A DNA stretch of 64,000 bases from Juglans regia (lineage: Eukaryota; Streptophyta; Magnoliopsida; Fagales; Juglandaceae), in NCBI RefSeq assembly GCF_001411555.2, contig NC_049903.1:24378270-24442269 (forward strand), read 5' to 3'. The notes beneath the pieces were generated by a model, which was not told the origin of the DNA, searched no databases, and saw only the letters and a program-made list of their open reading frames with translations. Positions 1 through 12,057 of the stretch are shown here, piece by piece. Within the stretch, counting starts at the first letter, position 1, and every line of letters starts with the position of its first letter. A program made the translations under genes and the position numbers.

Positions 1-12
1 CTTGGTTCTTCC

Positions 13-1179
13 TCAGATCCTCGATGAGAAATCCCCACGGATAAAACATGAAACAATAATTATTGTCAGCAGTAAATTGAAAGACCGAAAGTAATTTTTT
101 TTCTGGAGATTAAGAACAATAAGAGTATTTTTCAACACCAGAAATAGAGATGTGAGAACCATTACTGACCATAACCATATCATTTCCTTGGTATGGTAGA
201 GTACCTTGTGCCTCAGTTTAAGTGGGAGCCATATGTTGGTTGGCACCCATGTATGGGTACCCTGTTTCATCAATAGTGTTGTCGGCTTGAACTGCAAGAA
301 ATGCCTGGTATTGGTCCGCTTCCTCATCAGAAGCACAACAATTTTCCACTTTATGATTTGGACCACCACACTGAAAACAAATGATGCGTGAAACTTGTCC
401 ACCACGAGTAGAGCCATGGCTACTGCTACCACAAGTTTGAGGCTGCTGGCCACGTCCAGCAGAAGGCCTGTCGTGAGGCTTGCCACTCCCACAAGCACAA
501 TTTGCAAAGGTAAGAGTGGTTTAGAACCAAACGTACGAGTGGTATTGAGGGCGATAGCAGAATTTCCAGAGCCACGGGATGAGGAGATGCGAAGGTCAAA
601 ATCTCTCATTTTGCTAATGACATTTTCAAGAAGTGGAAATGTGTCTCTAGAGTTAATGGCAGCCACAATGGGATCAAATTCGGGTCCCAACACCACATAG
701 AGAAAGGGCCAAAGCTTTGGCCTTGTGCAGATATTCTTCCATAGAAGAGGAGCCTTTGGTGAGTGCCTATAACTCACCACACATCTGCTGAACACGATCT
801 CTTGTATGTCGACCATATAGAGTTTCAAGTGCCTCCCATGCACCACGTGCCGTTTCACAATTTATCACTTGAGAAAGAGGAATGTCCGAAAATTGTTGAT
901 CCATCTGAGAATCAACAAACAAGATGCAACCATGTTACTGCTGTCGGGTTCGGATTCCATACACCATTTTCGCCGAGAATGGTGGTGGGAGGACAAGGCA
1001 CTTGTTTGTAACATAGCCGAGGAGACCGTGTCCTCGAAGAACACTTAAGCTTTCCAAAGAAGGTAGTTGGTAGAAGCTAATTTGATAAAAATGTCGGGCA
1101 GATTGGTTTTTGTGGAAAACAAATCAAGAGAGGACAGTTTGTCCACAGGAGAAATCGAGGAGGTTGAAGAGGAAGCCAT
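13..1179 (-). pseudogene. Ty1/copia gag polyprotein fragment
   Basis: Reading leftward from an ATG at 1179, the product opens MASSSTSSISPVDKLSSLDL, a serine-rich start typical of plant Copia gag. The middle of gag follows (LGPEFDPIVAAINSRDTFPL), and near 300-390 there is a CCHC-like zinc knuckle remnant (CFQCGGPNHK.E.C) in another frame. The gag of this class packages element RNA. The reading frame changes several times, so the copy is inactive. Protease, integrase and reverse transcriptase would lie beyond position 1, outside the window. The Copia assignment rests on the gag motifs plus the primer-binding site and short LTR just upstream (1201-1380). Confidence 0.7.
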
Positions 1180-1200
1180 TTTGACTGAAACCTCAAGTGG

Positions 1201-1212
1201 CTCTTGATACCA
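1201..1212 (-). other. Primer-binding site of the Copia element
   Basis: On the minus strand this reads TGGTATCAAGAG, close to TGGTATCAGAGC, the complement of the initiator methionine tRNA 3' end used to prime most plant Copia elements. It lies directly after the LTR end ...TTTACA and 22 bases before the gag ATG. Confidence 0.6.
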
Positions 1213-1380
1213 TGTAAATGTGAATAGCCCACACCTCTCCTGGCTTGTATATAGAATTTACAGAAGGTATGTACAGTTGTGTTGGCAGCTGTTTGAGAAG
1301 CATACATGGAAACCATAGCAAGCATACATGGAAAGTATAGCTAGTCTAATGGTTATGTACAGCAAGAATCATGGAAAACA
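1213..1380 (-). repeat. Short LTR of the Copia element
   Basis: On the minus strand the segment starts TGTTTTCC and ends CATTTACA right before the primer-binding site, giving the expected TG...CA ends and a 168-bp LTR. The partner LTR is not in the window, so the outer boundary at 1380 is inferred from the TG start alone. Confidence 0.5.
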
Positions 1381-1813
1381 GAAAAACAGAGCAATTTGTG
1401 GAGATTGGAGTGATTCATGGAGAGATTGTCTCTTCAAGAAAAACCAGTGTGATGTTATAATCATGTGGATTTGGGAAGCACTCAAAATATTCATATTGTC
1501 TAGTACTATGAATAGTTGCTTTTTGAAAAGTACACATGGAGGCCAAAACTTTCATGGTCTATCGTTTGAGGCAATTGACCAACCAAGTGTTGCTTTGTTG
1601 GAGAGGCCATTCAATGAGAAAGACGTTCATCAAGTAGTTAGAAGGATGACTAGAGACAAATCACTAGACCCAAATGGTTTTACTATGACGTTCATTCAGC
1701 ATTGTTGGGAGGGGGTTAAGGATGATGTTATCAGGGTCTTCCAGGAGTTCTTCTCTTTTGGGAAATTCGAGAAGAGCCTCAATGCTAACATTCAATGGTG
1801 TCTTCCATCATAG
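1381..1813 (+). pseudogene. LINE (L1-type) ORF2 fragment
   Basis: The plus-strand reading contains FHGLSFEAIDQPSVALLERP, then FNEKDVHQVVRRMTRDKSLD and a tract ending QEFFSFGKFEKSLNAN. This is the segment just upstream of and entering the reverse transcriptase domain of plant L1-type retrotransposons, where family members normally read D(K/S).PGPDGF. Here that motif has become DKSLDPNGF. The frame stops at 1813 before the catalytic core, so this is a short, dead fragment. It starts next to the LTR at 1380, so the Copia element may have inserted into it or beside it. Confidence 0.7.
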
Positions 1814-3290
1814 TTGAGTACTTGAACATAGCTTTCTGTAAATTCTTATTACTTTCGTCTCATAGAGACATGCGGTTAACTATCTGAAACATGGGAATTG
1901 ATGTCCACACTCATTGCCTCCTTCAAGCCCTAGGGTTACAGCAGCCCTCTATTTTCTTTCAGCAAGCTGCCTCCATGGGATCCCACGCATGGCAGCTCAG
2001 CCAGTCCCACCTCTAGGCCAAGTGCTACCCATCGGAAACAACTCCTCCATGCGTAGCAAGCAACCTGTAAGCCCATAGTCCCTCCGTTCCTCAACCATAA
2101 ACCACTACTCCTCAGCTATTCATTGTGCTACCACCGTAGCCCAGCCTTGAACAGGCAGCAGAGCCACTGTAAGCCATTCTTGCCTAACGTAGTTGCTGCA
2201 ACAAGGTCAAAAATTACACCACAACGAGCCACGGGCAGAAACCATCATGGCAAACAACATCCCACACCCCACTGCATCACACGAAGCACGCTACCAGCCG
2301 CTGAGTGCACTGAGCTAACCCACTGTGAGACCACTGCAAGCCTCTGCTAGAAGCAACCGAGTCGTCCAGCTTCAAGTCACTCTTATGGAAGCACGCACAC
2401 GGAAGAGGAAACAGCAGCCTGACATGTAGGGGTGCACCCTCCTCCAGCCGCGGCCAGCCCCAATTCACGTCAACCGCTACAACCTTGCTCCACGTCATGC
2501 ACCTCTCGATTCAGATATGAGAAGAAAGTATGCACATATAAACATGATGAGGTATGACTGTTAAGATACATATGGCCTATGTTATGATAGTGAAGATGGT
2601 AGCATGAATTTAAGGGGCACATTGCATTGCTAGGATAGACGCGCTAGTAGTGCACCTAGTGTTGTCATCCTTATGTATGGATTTCCAACCCATAGCCATG
2701 AGCAGAATCAAGATCTTCAAGATTTGCTAACCCTAACTCACTGGGGTCAACAGTGGATATCGGCCAATGAACACAAGTGAAAGACAAGTTAAGGCATTTT
2801 ATGTAAAGTTCAGATTTATGTTCATGTTATTTACATATGTAACTATGATTATGCATGTTTTCCAAGAAAACCTATGTTTACTGTATGATATGTTGCTTAT
2901 GGAGTAGTCGACTCATTTTTGTATGTTTTTTATGTTTTAACCACCCCAAGTAAATATCTTTAAGGGGATGGAGCTGCAGAACAAGACTTGGCTCAGGTAG
3001 GCGAGGCAGAGGCCCTAGACAGTTATGACCTGCTTAGTTTTATGATCTTCAGTTTAAGAAGTTATTTTGTTAAGCACGAGACTTGATTGATTTTTAATAA
3101 GTGTTTCCGCAGACTCTCTTTTATATTTTCAATGTTTTAAAAAATAATGACTTTGTTTATTTTATGGAATCCTTTGTACCCGGCGCTTCATTAAGAAGAA
3201 AAGTTTCTAAAGGCAAGGTTAGTAGCATAATGGTCCCTCTATTTTTAAAAAATGATGTTATTCATAACCCTAGGAGGATTGGGTGTTACA
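1814..3290 (+). repeat. Truncated gypsy (Del/Tekay-like) LTR
   Basis: The stretch 2520-3290 aligns by eye with the solo LTR at 56807-59381. Shared landmarks are GGTAGTGCACC-like (here CTAGTAGTGCACC), 'cttatgtatggattt', 'gctaaccctaactca', the GAGTAGTCGACTC hairpin near 2902, 'ggcgaggcagaggccctaga', 'aagtgtttccgca' and a terminal TGTTACA at 3290. The left part (about 1900-2500) is C-rich like the middle of the solo LTR. No TGTAAC start is visible, so the 5' end is lost. The LTR stops 187 bp from the last readable exon of the receptor gene. Confidence 0.6.
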
Positions 3291-3477
3291 GCCCAATCAC
3301 GACAATTAAATGATAAACCATTTTGACAACAAAGTAAACTCAATTCACCTTGCATCTCCTAACTATGAGAACCATATAACTGGTTGTCAATGATACTATT
3401 CTGTTGAAGATGAGAAATGCACAATAAATTCAAGAGAGATTTTGAAAAGGAAAAATAAATAACAGAACCATTCTTAC

Positions 3478-6400
3478 CTGATCATTTAGAATGGTCACTT
3501 CATCGCTTAATTTTAATCGTCTCCCAAGAATGATTTCTAGCAATATCACTCCAAAGTCGTAAACATCATTCTTGTCCTCATCTTTGACCCTGTATAGTAA
3601 TATTTGAAGACAGGAATATCATGAAAAAAATGTGTTTACCATTATAACCAACATAACAATTTTTTAGTCACACTATCTTGTGTGTGCGTGTGTGTGTGTC
3701 TGTGTGTGTGTGTGTGCGCGCGCCGGGGGGAGGGGGGGGGGAAGAGAGAGAGGCATCAAAAACATATAAATCAATTGTGATTGGCTTTTTCTGTTTCTTT
3801 TTTGTGTTTTCTTTTTTTTCAGGAAGGACTTGAGAGGTGTTCATAGGAAAATGAGAACAACCAAAAGTAGTTTTTTGCTCAAAACCAAGCTAAACCTATC
3901 GGATAGGTTTGACCATACAACAATTCATTTTTCATCATATACTATAGTCTATATATCTTGTGACATAATCCTGAAATATTAAAATGTACCACTTCAAAAT
4001 CATATGAAGTTTCGACTACAAACCTTGCATTAACAATTCGTTCTTTGGATCCGCTAGATGAAATCCCACGTCCAACCTGCAAGCATGAGAAGGGGTGAGA
4101 ACAAAACTAAGTGTTTGCCCTGAGGAAAAGAATAAACTACTCAATGGAAAGAAAGAAAAAGAAAAAAAAAAAAAAAAAGCTACCTTTACCACGTTCTCAG
4201 ACAATAACGGCAGATTGTAACTGCTAATCTTTGCGACAAGGTTCTGGTCCAATAAAATATCTGTTATTTTAAGATCATTGGAATATACACCAGGTACAAT
4301 CCCTGTATGCAAAAACTGAATCCCCTTTGCTACTCCTATTGCAGCTGCTACTCGTTGCGTCCATGTAAGACGTCGAGAATGCCTCTCTGTGAAATGTAAT
4401 TTAAGAAATAGTGGCCAATAATTAAATTAATGTACACTGAATAAAAAATTCAGGACAGAGGACGTCAACTGGTGCTTTGTAGTCACTACACTCTGGTGAG
4501 ATTTAGAAGCAAATCAACAATTGATTGGGTGGAAACAACCACACATTTTAAAAGCAAATCAGATATTGGGACCCAAAGAAGGCATATAAAAAATTCCATA
4601 CTAGATCTTTATATATAATCGAAGGTCTATAGAGGAATCATCAACTGCAAGCTAGTTTAATAAAATGGACTTGATTCAGAGGAAGCCCTTGAAGAGATGT
4701 TAGCCGATTCCCCTAAGATCTAGCCTAATAGGTAGTAACAGTAATTTAACTTTTATAACCTCTGACCTGAGAAATTAATGTGCCAATGAATAAATTACCA
4801 GAGATCCAGCTCCTTAGCGTGCCATTTGGAACATATTCAAACACAAGAAATATTCTGCTAACACTTGAATCCTCCAAGTAGTATTCAAAGCAGTGTCCAA
4901 GAGCACTGACCAAATGGCGATGTCTGAGTTTTGATATCAGCTCTATATGAGGCATGAAGGTTTCAGTACTGTGGCTTTTTTTCATTTTCAGGCATCGAAC
5001 AGCTACAATAGTGCCATCCTTTAATCGGCCTCTGTACATCTGAGGACATGAAAGAAGCAACAACATTGAATTATTAGGAAAATTCTCTATGATGAACAAC
5101 AGGAAACATATTCAGGTAAACATGAAAGAAGAAAGAGCATTGAATTATTTGCAAAAGTCTGGACAATGAACAACAGGAAATGTATTTGATAAACAACAGA
5201 CCATATTGCATACGTATCAGAACCAAAGTTGTGATAAATAAAACAGTATTAATAAACCTATCTTGTAAAAATTTGTTTCTCTTTTAGTTACTTGTAAATC
5301 TTATCAACTAGAGTGGTAAGCATATTTGGCAAATAAACAAAAGAATTCCTCATACTGAAATGGTGTGCATGTGGAGCCCTTTGTTTTATGGTATAAATAT
5401 AAAATCAAATTTGAGATTGTATTCTCTTTTATGGTATCAGAGCCCTTTCTTGTATATCAGTTTTTTTCTTTCTTTTTGTTCCTTTAAGAAAAAAAGGGTA
5501 GAGTGAGAGATAACTGCCACTAGAAATGTTTCGTCCACCAGAGTACTTGGGTTCTATTTCTTCTTTCTCAACTTCTTTATTTACAAACCTCCATTATTTG
5601 TTTATGATCAAATTGACAAGAGAAAACTATCTCTCAAAGTGCAAACTTTGCCCTATATAAAGGTTCAACACCTATCCTCCACTGGTAAAAATGTAACTAC
5701 CACAGTACCAAATCCAACCTTTCTTCTTAGGGTCTCACAGTAGAAAATCATTTAGATTATTAGTGAATGATATAGACTTAAGATAAGTCAAAGTCCATTT
5801 TTGTAATTAGCAAATTGAGAATACTCAAATAATTAACAGTTTCTAAAATACCATTGTAAACCGATATTAGGAAGATTTAGGTATATAATACTTAAATTAA
5901 CTAATGTTTGACTTCTGAAAAAGATCTAATCTTGTTAATTCTGTATGTTTTGGATAACGAAATCATGGTAACCAACAATGTTATCTTAGTAGGAAAATTC
6001 TTAACAAATTCTAGACGTCCTCACAAAGCAAGGATGTTAGCGAGACAGTTTTTCAATTGTATTATATATGAAGAAACAACCTAATTTTTCCTTTAAATAG
6101 AGAATAATGACACCAGAAAAGTAAGGCAAACACATTTAAGATCCATGAACAAAAGGAAAACTGGTAAGGTAGAACTGTTTAACAGTGAAAACAATAACAT
6201 AAAATATTATGGTAAAATGCATGAAACATAGTCTATCTCTTAGTAATAGTCAATAAATAACAAAGTTATGCAATAAAGCAATTTTGTATGAATTTGAAAA
6301 AAGCAAAATCCAGCCCTTTTTTTTTTGTTTTTATGGAATTCATCAGGAAAACGCTGTTATATATTGCAACCTAAATCATACTGATGATGGTTAATCAAGG

Positions 6401-8890
6401 CAGTTCCATACTAAATTAACATACGAAATATCAAAAGGAATCCCAAAAATTTCGTGATTGAAAAGAAAATTTGAGCATTGACACTGCTTTATATCAAAGT
6501 ATCAGCTACATTGTAAACCAGATTTGCATACCAGCCCATGAGAACCTTCACCCATAAAAGCAGATGTGTCAAAGTTTTTTGTAGCCACCTCAAGCTCTTC
6601 GAAGGAAAAGATTCGATAAGCAGGAAGGCCAACTGCTCCCATCTTCATTGTTTGTGATATATACCCTTAAGAAGAGGGCAAATAAATCAAATGTCAGATG
6701 TATGATAAGTAGGAAGCCTTGACTGCATTCTGTTATTTTTTTCCCCATCAACTATTTCTAACAATTAACTGTTAAGATCCTTGGACCAATTGTTTTATGA
6801 AAAAGAAAAAGAGATCCTTGAACCAATTGTACAGGAAAACTAAAATACATACTCTTTTGTTTTGAATATCTTCTAATTCAACTAAACAAAATCTAGAAGT
6901 ACAACTACGTAGGTTGATGGCAAAAAAATTTCTTTGCCATGCAACTCTATATGGAGCAGTATTCCTAGCAAGTTATTTTTAAGTCTGATGAGTCTTCTCC
7001 TATTCTTCCTAATGTAAAACAAAAATCACTTCAGTTTTCATAAATGTCACTGAGAATTCTGTTAATTTATATGTTGGGCGGAATTTCGATGTGAAAAATA
7101 GTAGAGCAGAATTTATTTGTCATTGACTAAAAGAAACTAAGCAGAGTTCAGGAACTCCTTTTAAGTTTTACTACATGAAAAAAAAAATGCAAAAATAACC
7201 TTAATAAAACATGTACATATGAGCGCATTTCCTCCATATAGCATTATCAAAGTGAAAGAGTCAGAAATTTTTTGGTGTTAAAGCCAATAATGCAACATTT
7301 TTAACATAGAAGAACCTATTTATTTTGCCTTAAAACATATATTCCTCTTGTTATTATAATAACTGAAAAAACAGAGTCTATTTGAGCATGAATAAATGCA
7401 GTCTCTCCACTTGCATGAATAAATATATGCAAATGGGTGTCTACCACTGCGCATACAATCAAATACTCATCATGCATACAAACATCTGCACACACATTTG
7501 TTGTATGAGAGAAAGGAGGGGGAGGAGAGAGCCAGAGATGAAATATACTTGCATCAGAAAGTATCTTTGAAGTGTACCCTGCCGATGCATTCTCTTCTAT
7601 TAATCTTGTCAGGGGCTTTTTAACTTTTGTTGCTCTCTTGGCATTAAATCTTCTAACAATCAAGAAAATTGGTCCAAGAAGTGCAATTCCTCCAATAATT
7701 CCTCCAATTATACCCAAGGCAATAACTGCTTTAGAAGCTTCTCTCTGTTTCAATTGATGTGGAGGAATGCCAGCAGCTAAGGCTTCATTGTGGCAAAATG
7801 AAAATGGATGTTGGTTTTGCTTTCCAGTAGCCAAACAATTCCTAGCATACAGAACGACCCTTTCCTTAGAATCAGTTAGTAGACAGCTAGGTAATCTTCC
7901 GGTCAAAAGATTTGAGGATAAATCCACAAATTCAAGGCCTGTACTGCACGATAGGTTTTCAAAAAGCATTCCTGTGAATCTGTTCCCTGCAGTGTTCAGA
8001 TAAGTAATAGAAGGCAGCGCTAAGATTGCCGTGGGGAACGGCCCAACAAATGTATTGAAAGATATATCCAGAAGTCGAAGCTGATAATAGGAGCTCACTT
8101 CAACAGGAATGCCAGACCTAAACCTGTTCTTGCTCAGGATAAGGGTGACCAACTTGCTACCGAGTTGAGGAAACTGAGGTCCAAAAGCATTATCTTCCAA
8201 GTCAAGCACTTGAAGGTTTGTCAAATGTTCGAAGTCGGGGACAGCTCCGTAAAATTCGTTATGGGAAAGAGCAAGGACTCTAAGATTTTCCAAATTACTC
8301 AATGTACTTGGCAGAGACCCATTGAACAAATTCTTCTTCAAACTTAAAACAGTCAGAACTGGGAGTGAACTCAACCAATCTGGTAGCTGGCCAGAAAACA
8401 TATTGTCATCGAGTATGAGTGTCTGGAGGCTTGTTAGGGATGAAAACTCTTGAGGGATGGGGCCATCTAAGAAGTTAGAGCTGACATTAAGAATTTCTAA
8501 AGATGAAAGCCGTGCAATTTTACCAGGGAAAGTTCCCCATAGACCGATAGAAACCAATGTGAGAACTTTGAGGTCAGGAAGCTTAACTAGGGTTGTTACA
8601 AAGGAATCCAACGAGAAATTCTGAGGTAGAAGTGGAGCTCTCTTGTTGCCAATTATATGCAGCTGGGTTATGGTTTCTTCATAGCATACAACAGTTAAAG
8701 ATGAATTTGGTTCGGTGTTGCAGAAATCTGTATTATTATTCCAGCTGCTTAAAATTAATGGAAAGTTTAGAAGTCGTTGAATTCTTAAGAGGGCCTGAGC
8801 CTGAGAGGATTGCAGTTGCTCTGAGTAATTAATAAAAGGAAAAATAATAAAAAGAGCTAGAAGCAAAGAATGGTGGAACATTTTTGCCAT
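3478..8890 (-). CDS. LRR receptor-like pseudokinase, last exon missing from window
   Basis: Exons by reading on the minus strand: 8890-7549, 6665-6532, 5039-4799, 4386-4184, 4076-4024 and 3589-3478. All junctions are GT-AG and the phases close, giving 695 codons. I chose ATG 8890 because it opens a signal peptide (LLLALFIIFPF). Cys-containing N-cap and about eight LRRs follow (roughly residues 80-335), then a membrane span near 384-410 (IGGIIGGIALLGPIFLIV) and a kinase-like domain from about 460. The domain looks inactive: the VAIK lysine is Arg (VAVRCLK), HRD reads PGVYSNDLK and DFG is replaced by SSYN. This matches the 'probable inactive' At3g03770-type family, thought to act as membrane signalling scaffolds. 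Family members run about 90-100 residues further (an ARRSMVDPA...DPADRPS...WNLQFAAQ tail). That exon is not found on the minus strand down to position 1. Confidence 0.87.
3679..3722. repeat. (GT)n microsatellite in intron
   Basis: An imperfect GT run with one C interruption and a GCGCGCG end, followed by a G-rich tract. It lies in the intron between the 53-bp and 112-bp kinase exons of the receptor gene. Confidence 0.9.
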
Positions 8891-10250
8891 TGGCAGTATA
8901 TGCAAAACCAGTTGTAGAGGCAAGGCACAGGAAGCATTACAGAGCTTTGAAAGACCAAAAAATTAGAACAAAGTTGAAAGTTTCCATCAACAAAACTGGT
9001 TAGTGATATTCTAGCCAGTTTTTAAAGAGGAGTGGCGTTCATATCTGCTTAACTACTGGAGCTCAAGTTCCCATATAAGAAATCCCTGCAACCAAATTTA
9101 TGCAATAAAGCAAAAGTTACCAAAGACCCAAAATGAAAAACACCAAAAACCAAAAATCTTATGGCTTGTCAATACCCAAAATATACAAATCCTATATCTT
9201 ATGGTAAATAGACAAGATTTTTCAGGTTAAAGTTGCATTATTAGATTGAATATGTTTTAGTATGAACGTATAAATCATATGTTTTAGCTGGAATAGATAC
9301 AGCCAGTTCTACTCCACAACTTTTTGCTCAAGCCTTGCTCAAGCTGTTACCAAAAGTCAATGAAAAATTTAAAAACCAACCAGATCGAGGGTTGTGACTT
9401 CTAAATGAAGTTAATTACGCGAAACCAAATCCTCCACACCACACTTGGGAGTGAAAAAGGAACAAACGACATATATCCAGCTAACAATAACCACTTCACA
9501 TGGAACACACATTTCACCAAACTGAAACCCAACAAAAGAAAACACGCAAACCTCATATTACATGGAAGTCCCTGCAAGTTTTTCAGACGAACCAATTGAA
9601 CAGAACCCACACACAGATAACATGCTGACAGGAAGGTTCTCAACCACACATACACAAACCTGTAAAGGAGAGACCTCTAAACATCTTACGTCGACACAGC
9701 TCTTTCCCAGGAGAAATTTCGCGTTTGGACAAGCAAATACAATTTGGTGACCGGTTCGAAGAAACTGCAAGAGCCAAGTCTAGCACAAAATCCTCCACAC
9801 ACAACGAGCTTAGTCACAAACCGACACTACATTTAGCTCAACAATGAAAATGCAATACTTCTACTTTATTTGGCAACTGTTTTGGCATACTTTTCAGAGG
9901 TCATAAAAGGAAACCATAGTTGGAGAAGCAAAGCAAAAGCAATAGAAAGATTCTAGAGGAGAATAGAACCCCTTTAATTTTTGAGTGTTGGAGTCTAGCA
10001 TATTGAGTTGATGGGATCTAACGTTGTAGTACATTTAATTATTACAAAGAAAAGAAACGTCAGAGAGGTTAAAGGTGGGTTTTGCACAAACTGTAACCCC
10101 TCGCTTTCTCTAGCGCTGTCGATTTGTGATGTTGTGGCCCCCATGCTAATTGCATGCTGTATTGCTGTTGCTTTTGGCGGCTCCCTTCTCCACTTTCACT
10201 TTCTCTTTCCTCTGTGAATACTGCCAAGTGCCAACTGCAGGTCCTCTTTA
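8891..10250 (-). promoter_or_regulatory. 5' leader and promoter region of the receptor gene
   Basis: No second gene is seen here. On the minus strand a good acceptor (GGTTGCAG|GGATTT, near 9087) lies 200 bp upstream of the ATG, which suggests an intron in the 5' leader. The donor is not certain. The GA-rich stretch around 10130-10220 (minus strand) resembles a first leader exon. Short open frames on both strands at 9400-9770 show no family resemblance. Confidence 0.35.
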
Positions 10251-12057
10251 ATAATTTATAACCTTTTTCTTTTTGTCACCTCTCTAGAATTACACTAATA
10301 ATACTAAAAAAAATTAGATAGAAATCAAAATATCAATTTCTCGGAAAATGAAGTTTGTGATCCTAGAATATGCATGGATTACACTCCAGCATCTAGGGCT
10401 ATGCAAATAGTCTGCTAGCTCCAACTCCGTTTGATTTTTGCTTCGATTCTAAGTTGGAATATTCAAAATTTAGAGTCAAAATTAGAGTTAAAATCGAAAT
10501 CCGGATACTCGAGCGCTTCTAAACTCCGCCTTTTTTAAAAAAAATTTAGATGTAAAATAACGTCGTTTTACATCTAAAATTTTTTTAAGAACCTAACTAA
10601 ACGACGTCATTCCATTTCAAGTGGAACAACGTCTTTTTCTTCACACTTGGTTTTTTTCTTCTCCTTACTCTTTTGCGACTGTTCTCTTTGTTTCTCCCGT
10701 CATTTTCTTCACGTCGAGCCATTTACCGTCGTCGTGAGCCCAGGGCCACCATAGAATACCTCATGTCGGCATCAATTGGTATATTACCACCTCCTCTGCT
10801 CCTCATTTGATTCGCAATTGATGTTTATTTTTTATGATTTTTGAATTTTAGAGTTTTCAATTTTGGAGATTTTGTTAACATGGAATATTCAACAAGCATA
10901 TATATTGTTATTGTTCTTGATTTTGGAGTGTGTAGAAATATGCATATTGACGAAATAGTTTTAATCAAATTTTGCTCACAGAAACATAAATAAGACAGTG
11001 AACGAAAGGTGTTTGTGGAAATGTCACTGAGAAAAACTCTGCTCAAACCCTAACAATTCAGAACATTCACTCGAGCTACATGTCAAGCGCCGATAGACTT
11101 CAGAAGTCGTTCGAGCGAGTGTTGAGTGAACTCTCTGTCTGCATTACCGCTTGAGCTTCATGTCGAGTGAGGGTTGAGCGAACTCTCTGTCTAACTTCCA
11201 CTCAAGCTCCACGTTGAGCGCCTATCAAGTAAACTCTCTGTATGAGTTCTGTTTGAGCACTATGTTGAGCGCCTATCAAGTGAACTCTTTGTATGAGTTC
11301 TGCTCGAGCCATGTTGAGCTCATTTCGATTCCTTTTCACGTTAACACGATTTGATACTGTTACAATACAATTTAACAAATATTTTCACAAGAATATGCCA
11401 ATACACTTATTTTTACATTAACAAATACTACTAGAAATATTTATACAAGCTATGATATATTTAGGATTTATTTAATGTGTCTATTTTTCTTACACGAAGT
11501 CTTCAAGTTTAAGCAAGAACATGAAACCCTTGAGTTCGCATAAAAATTTAAGTAGACCGTGATATACAGTATAACTTAATCTATTCATTTTTCAATTTTG
11601 CCTCAAATTAATGTTACTAGAAAAATATACAAAAACTTGAGGAAACGTATTAACATCATGCTAATTAATTAATACAATCAAGTAGTGAGCTTTTTTTATT
11701 TAAATAAATACCATGAGAATATGAGAGGAACACCAATTTGGGGTCCACAAACCACCACCACCTTTTGCAATTCTATCTGCCCCATTGATGAGTCTCTTGA
11801 CATATTCATCAGTTTTAATTCTTTTATACTGTTATAAGATTAGTATTTGGGTGAAGGAGATTAGTTCAATATTTATGTTAATTAAATGATAAATAAATAA
11901 GATTATAATGTTATACTTTTCATTCATTAATTATCTTCTTCTTCTTTTATTATAAAATCAACTACATGCAGTGCATCATATACATATTATACATAACATA
12001 CTGTAATTTTTTTTCCTAATTTATTTGCTTATAATTTATTTTTTTAACATAGTTGAG

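Noticed and set aside
2123..2498. Open frames rich in Cys, His and Trp
   Set aside because: They sit in the C-rich part of the truncated gypsy LTR, like those at 57 kb.
3425..3437. A short frame after an AACAG acceptor near 3390-3430 (minus strand) that would add Asn-Ser-Ile-Ile and a few more residues, then a stop, to the receptor gene
   Set aside because: The peptide does not resemble the conserved kinase C-lobe, and the acceptor lacks a clear pyrimidine tract; it is more likely intron sequence.
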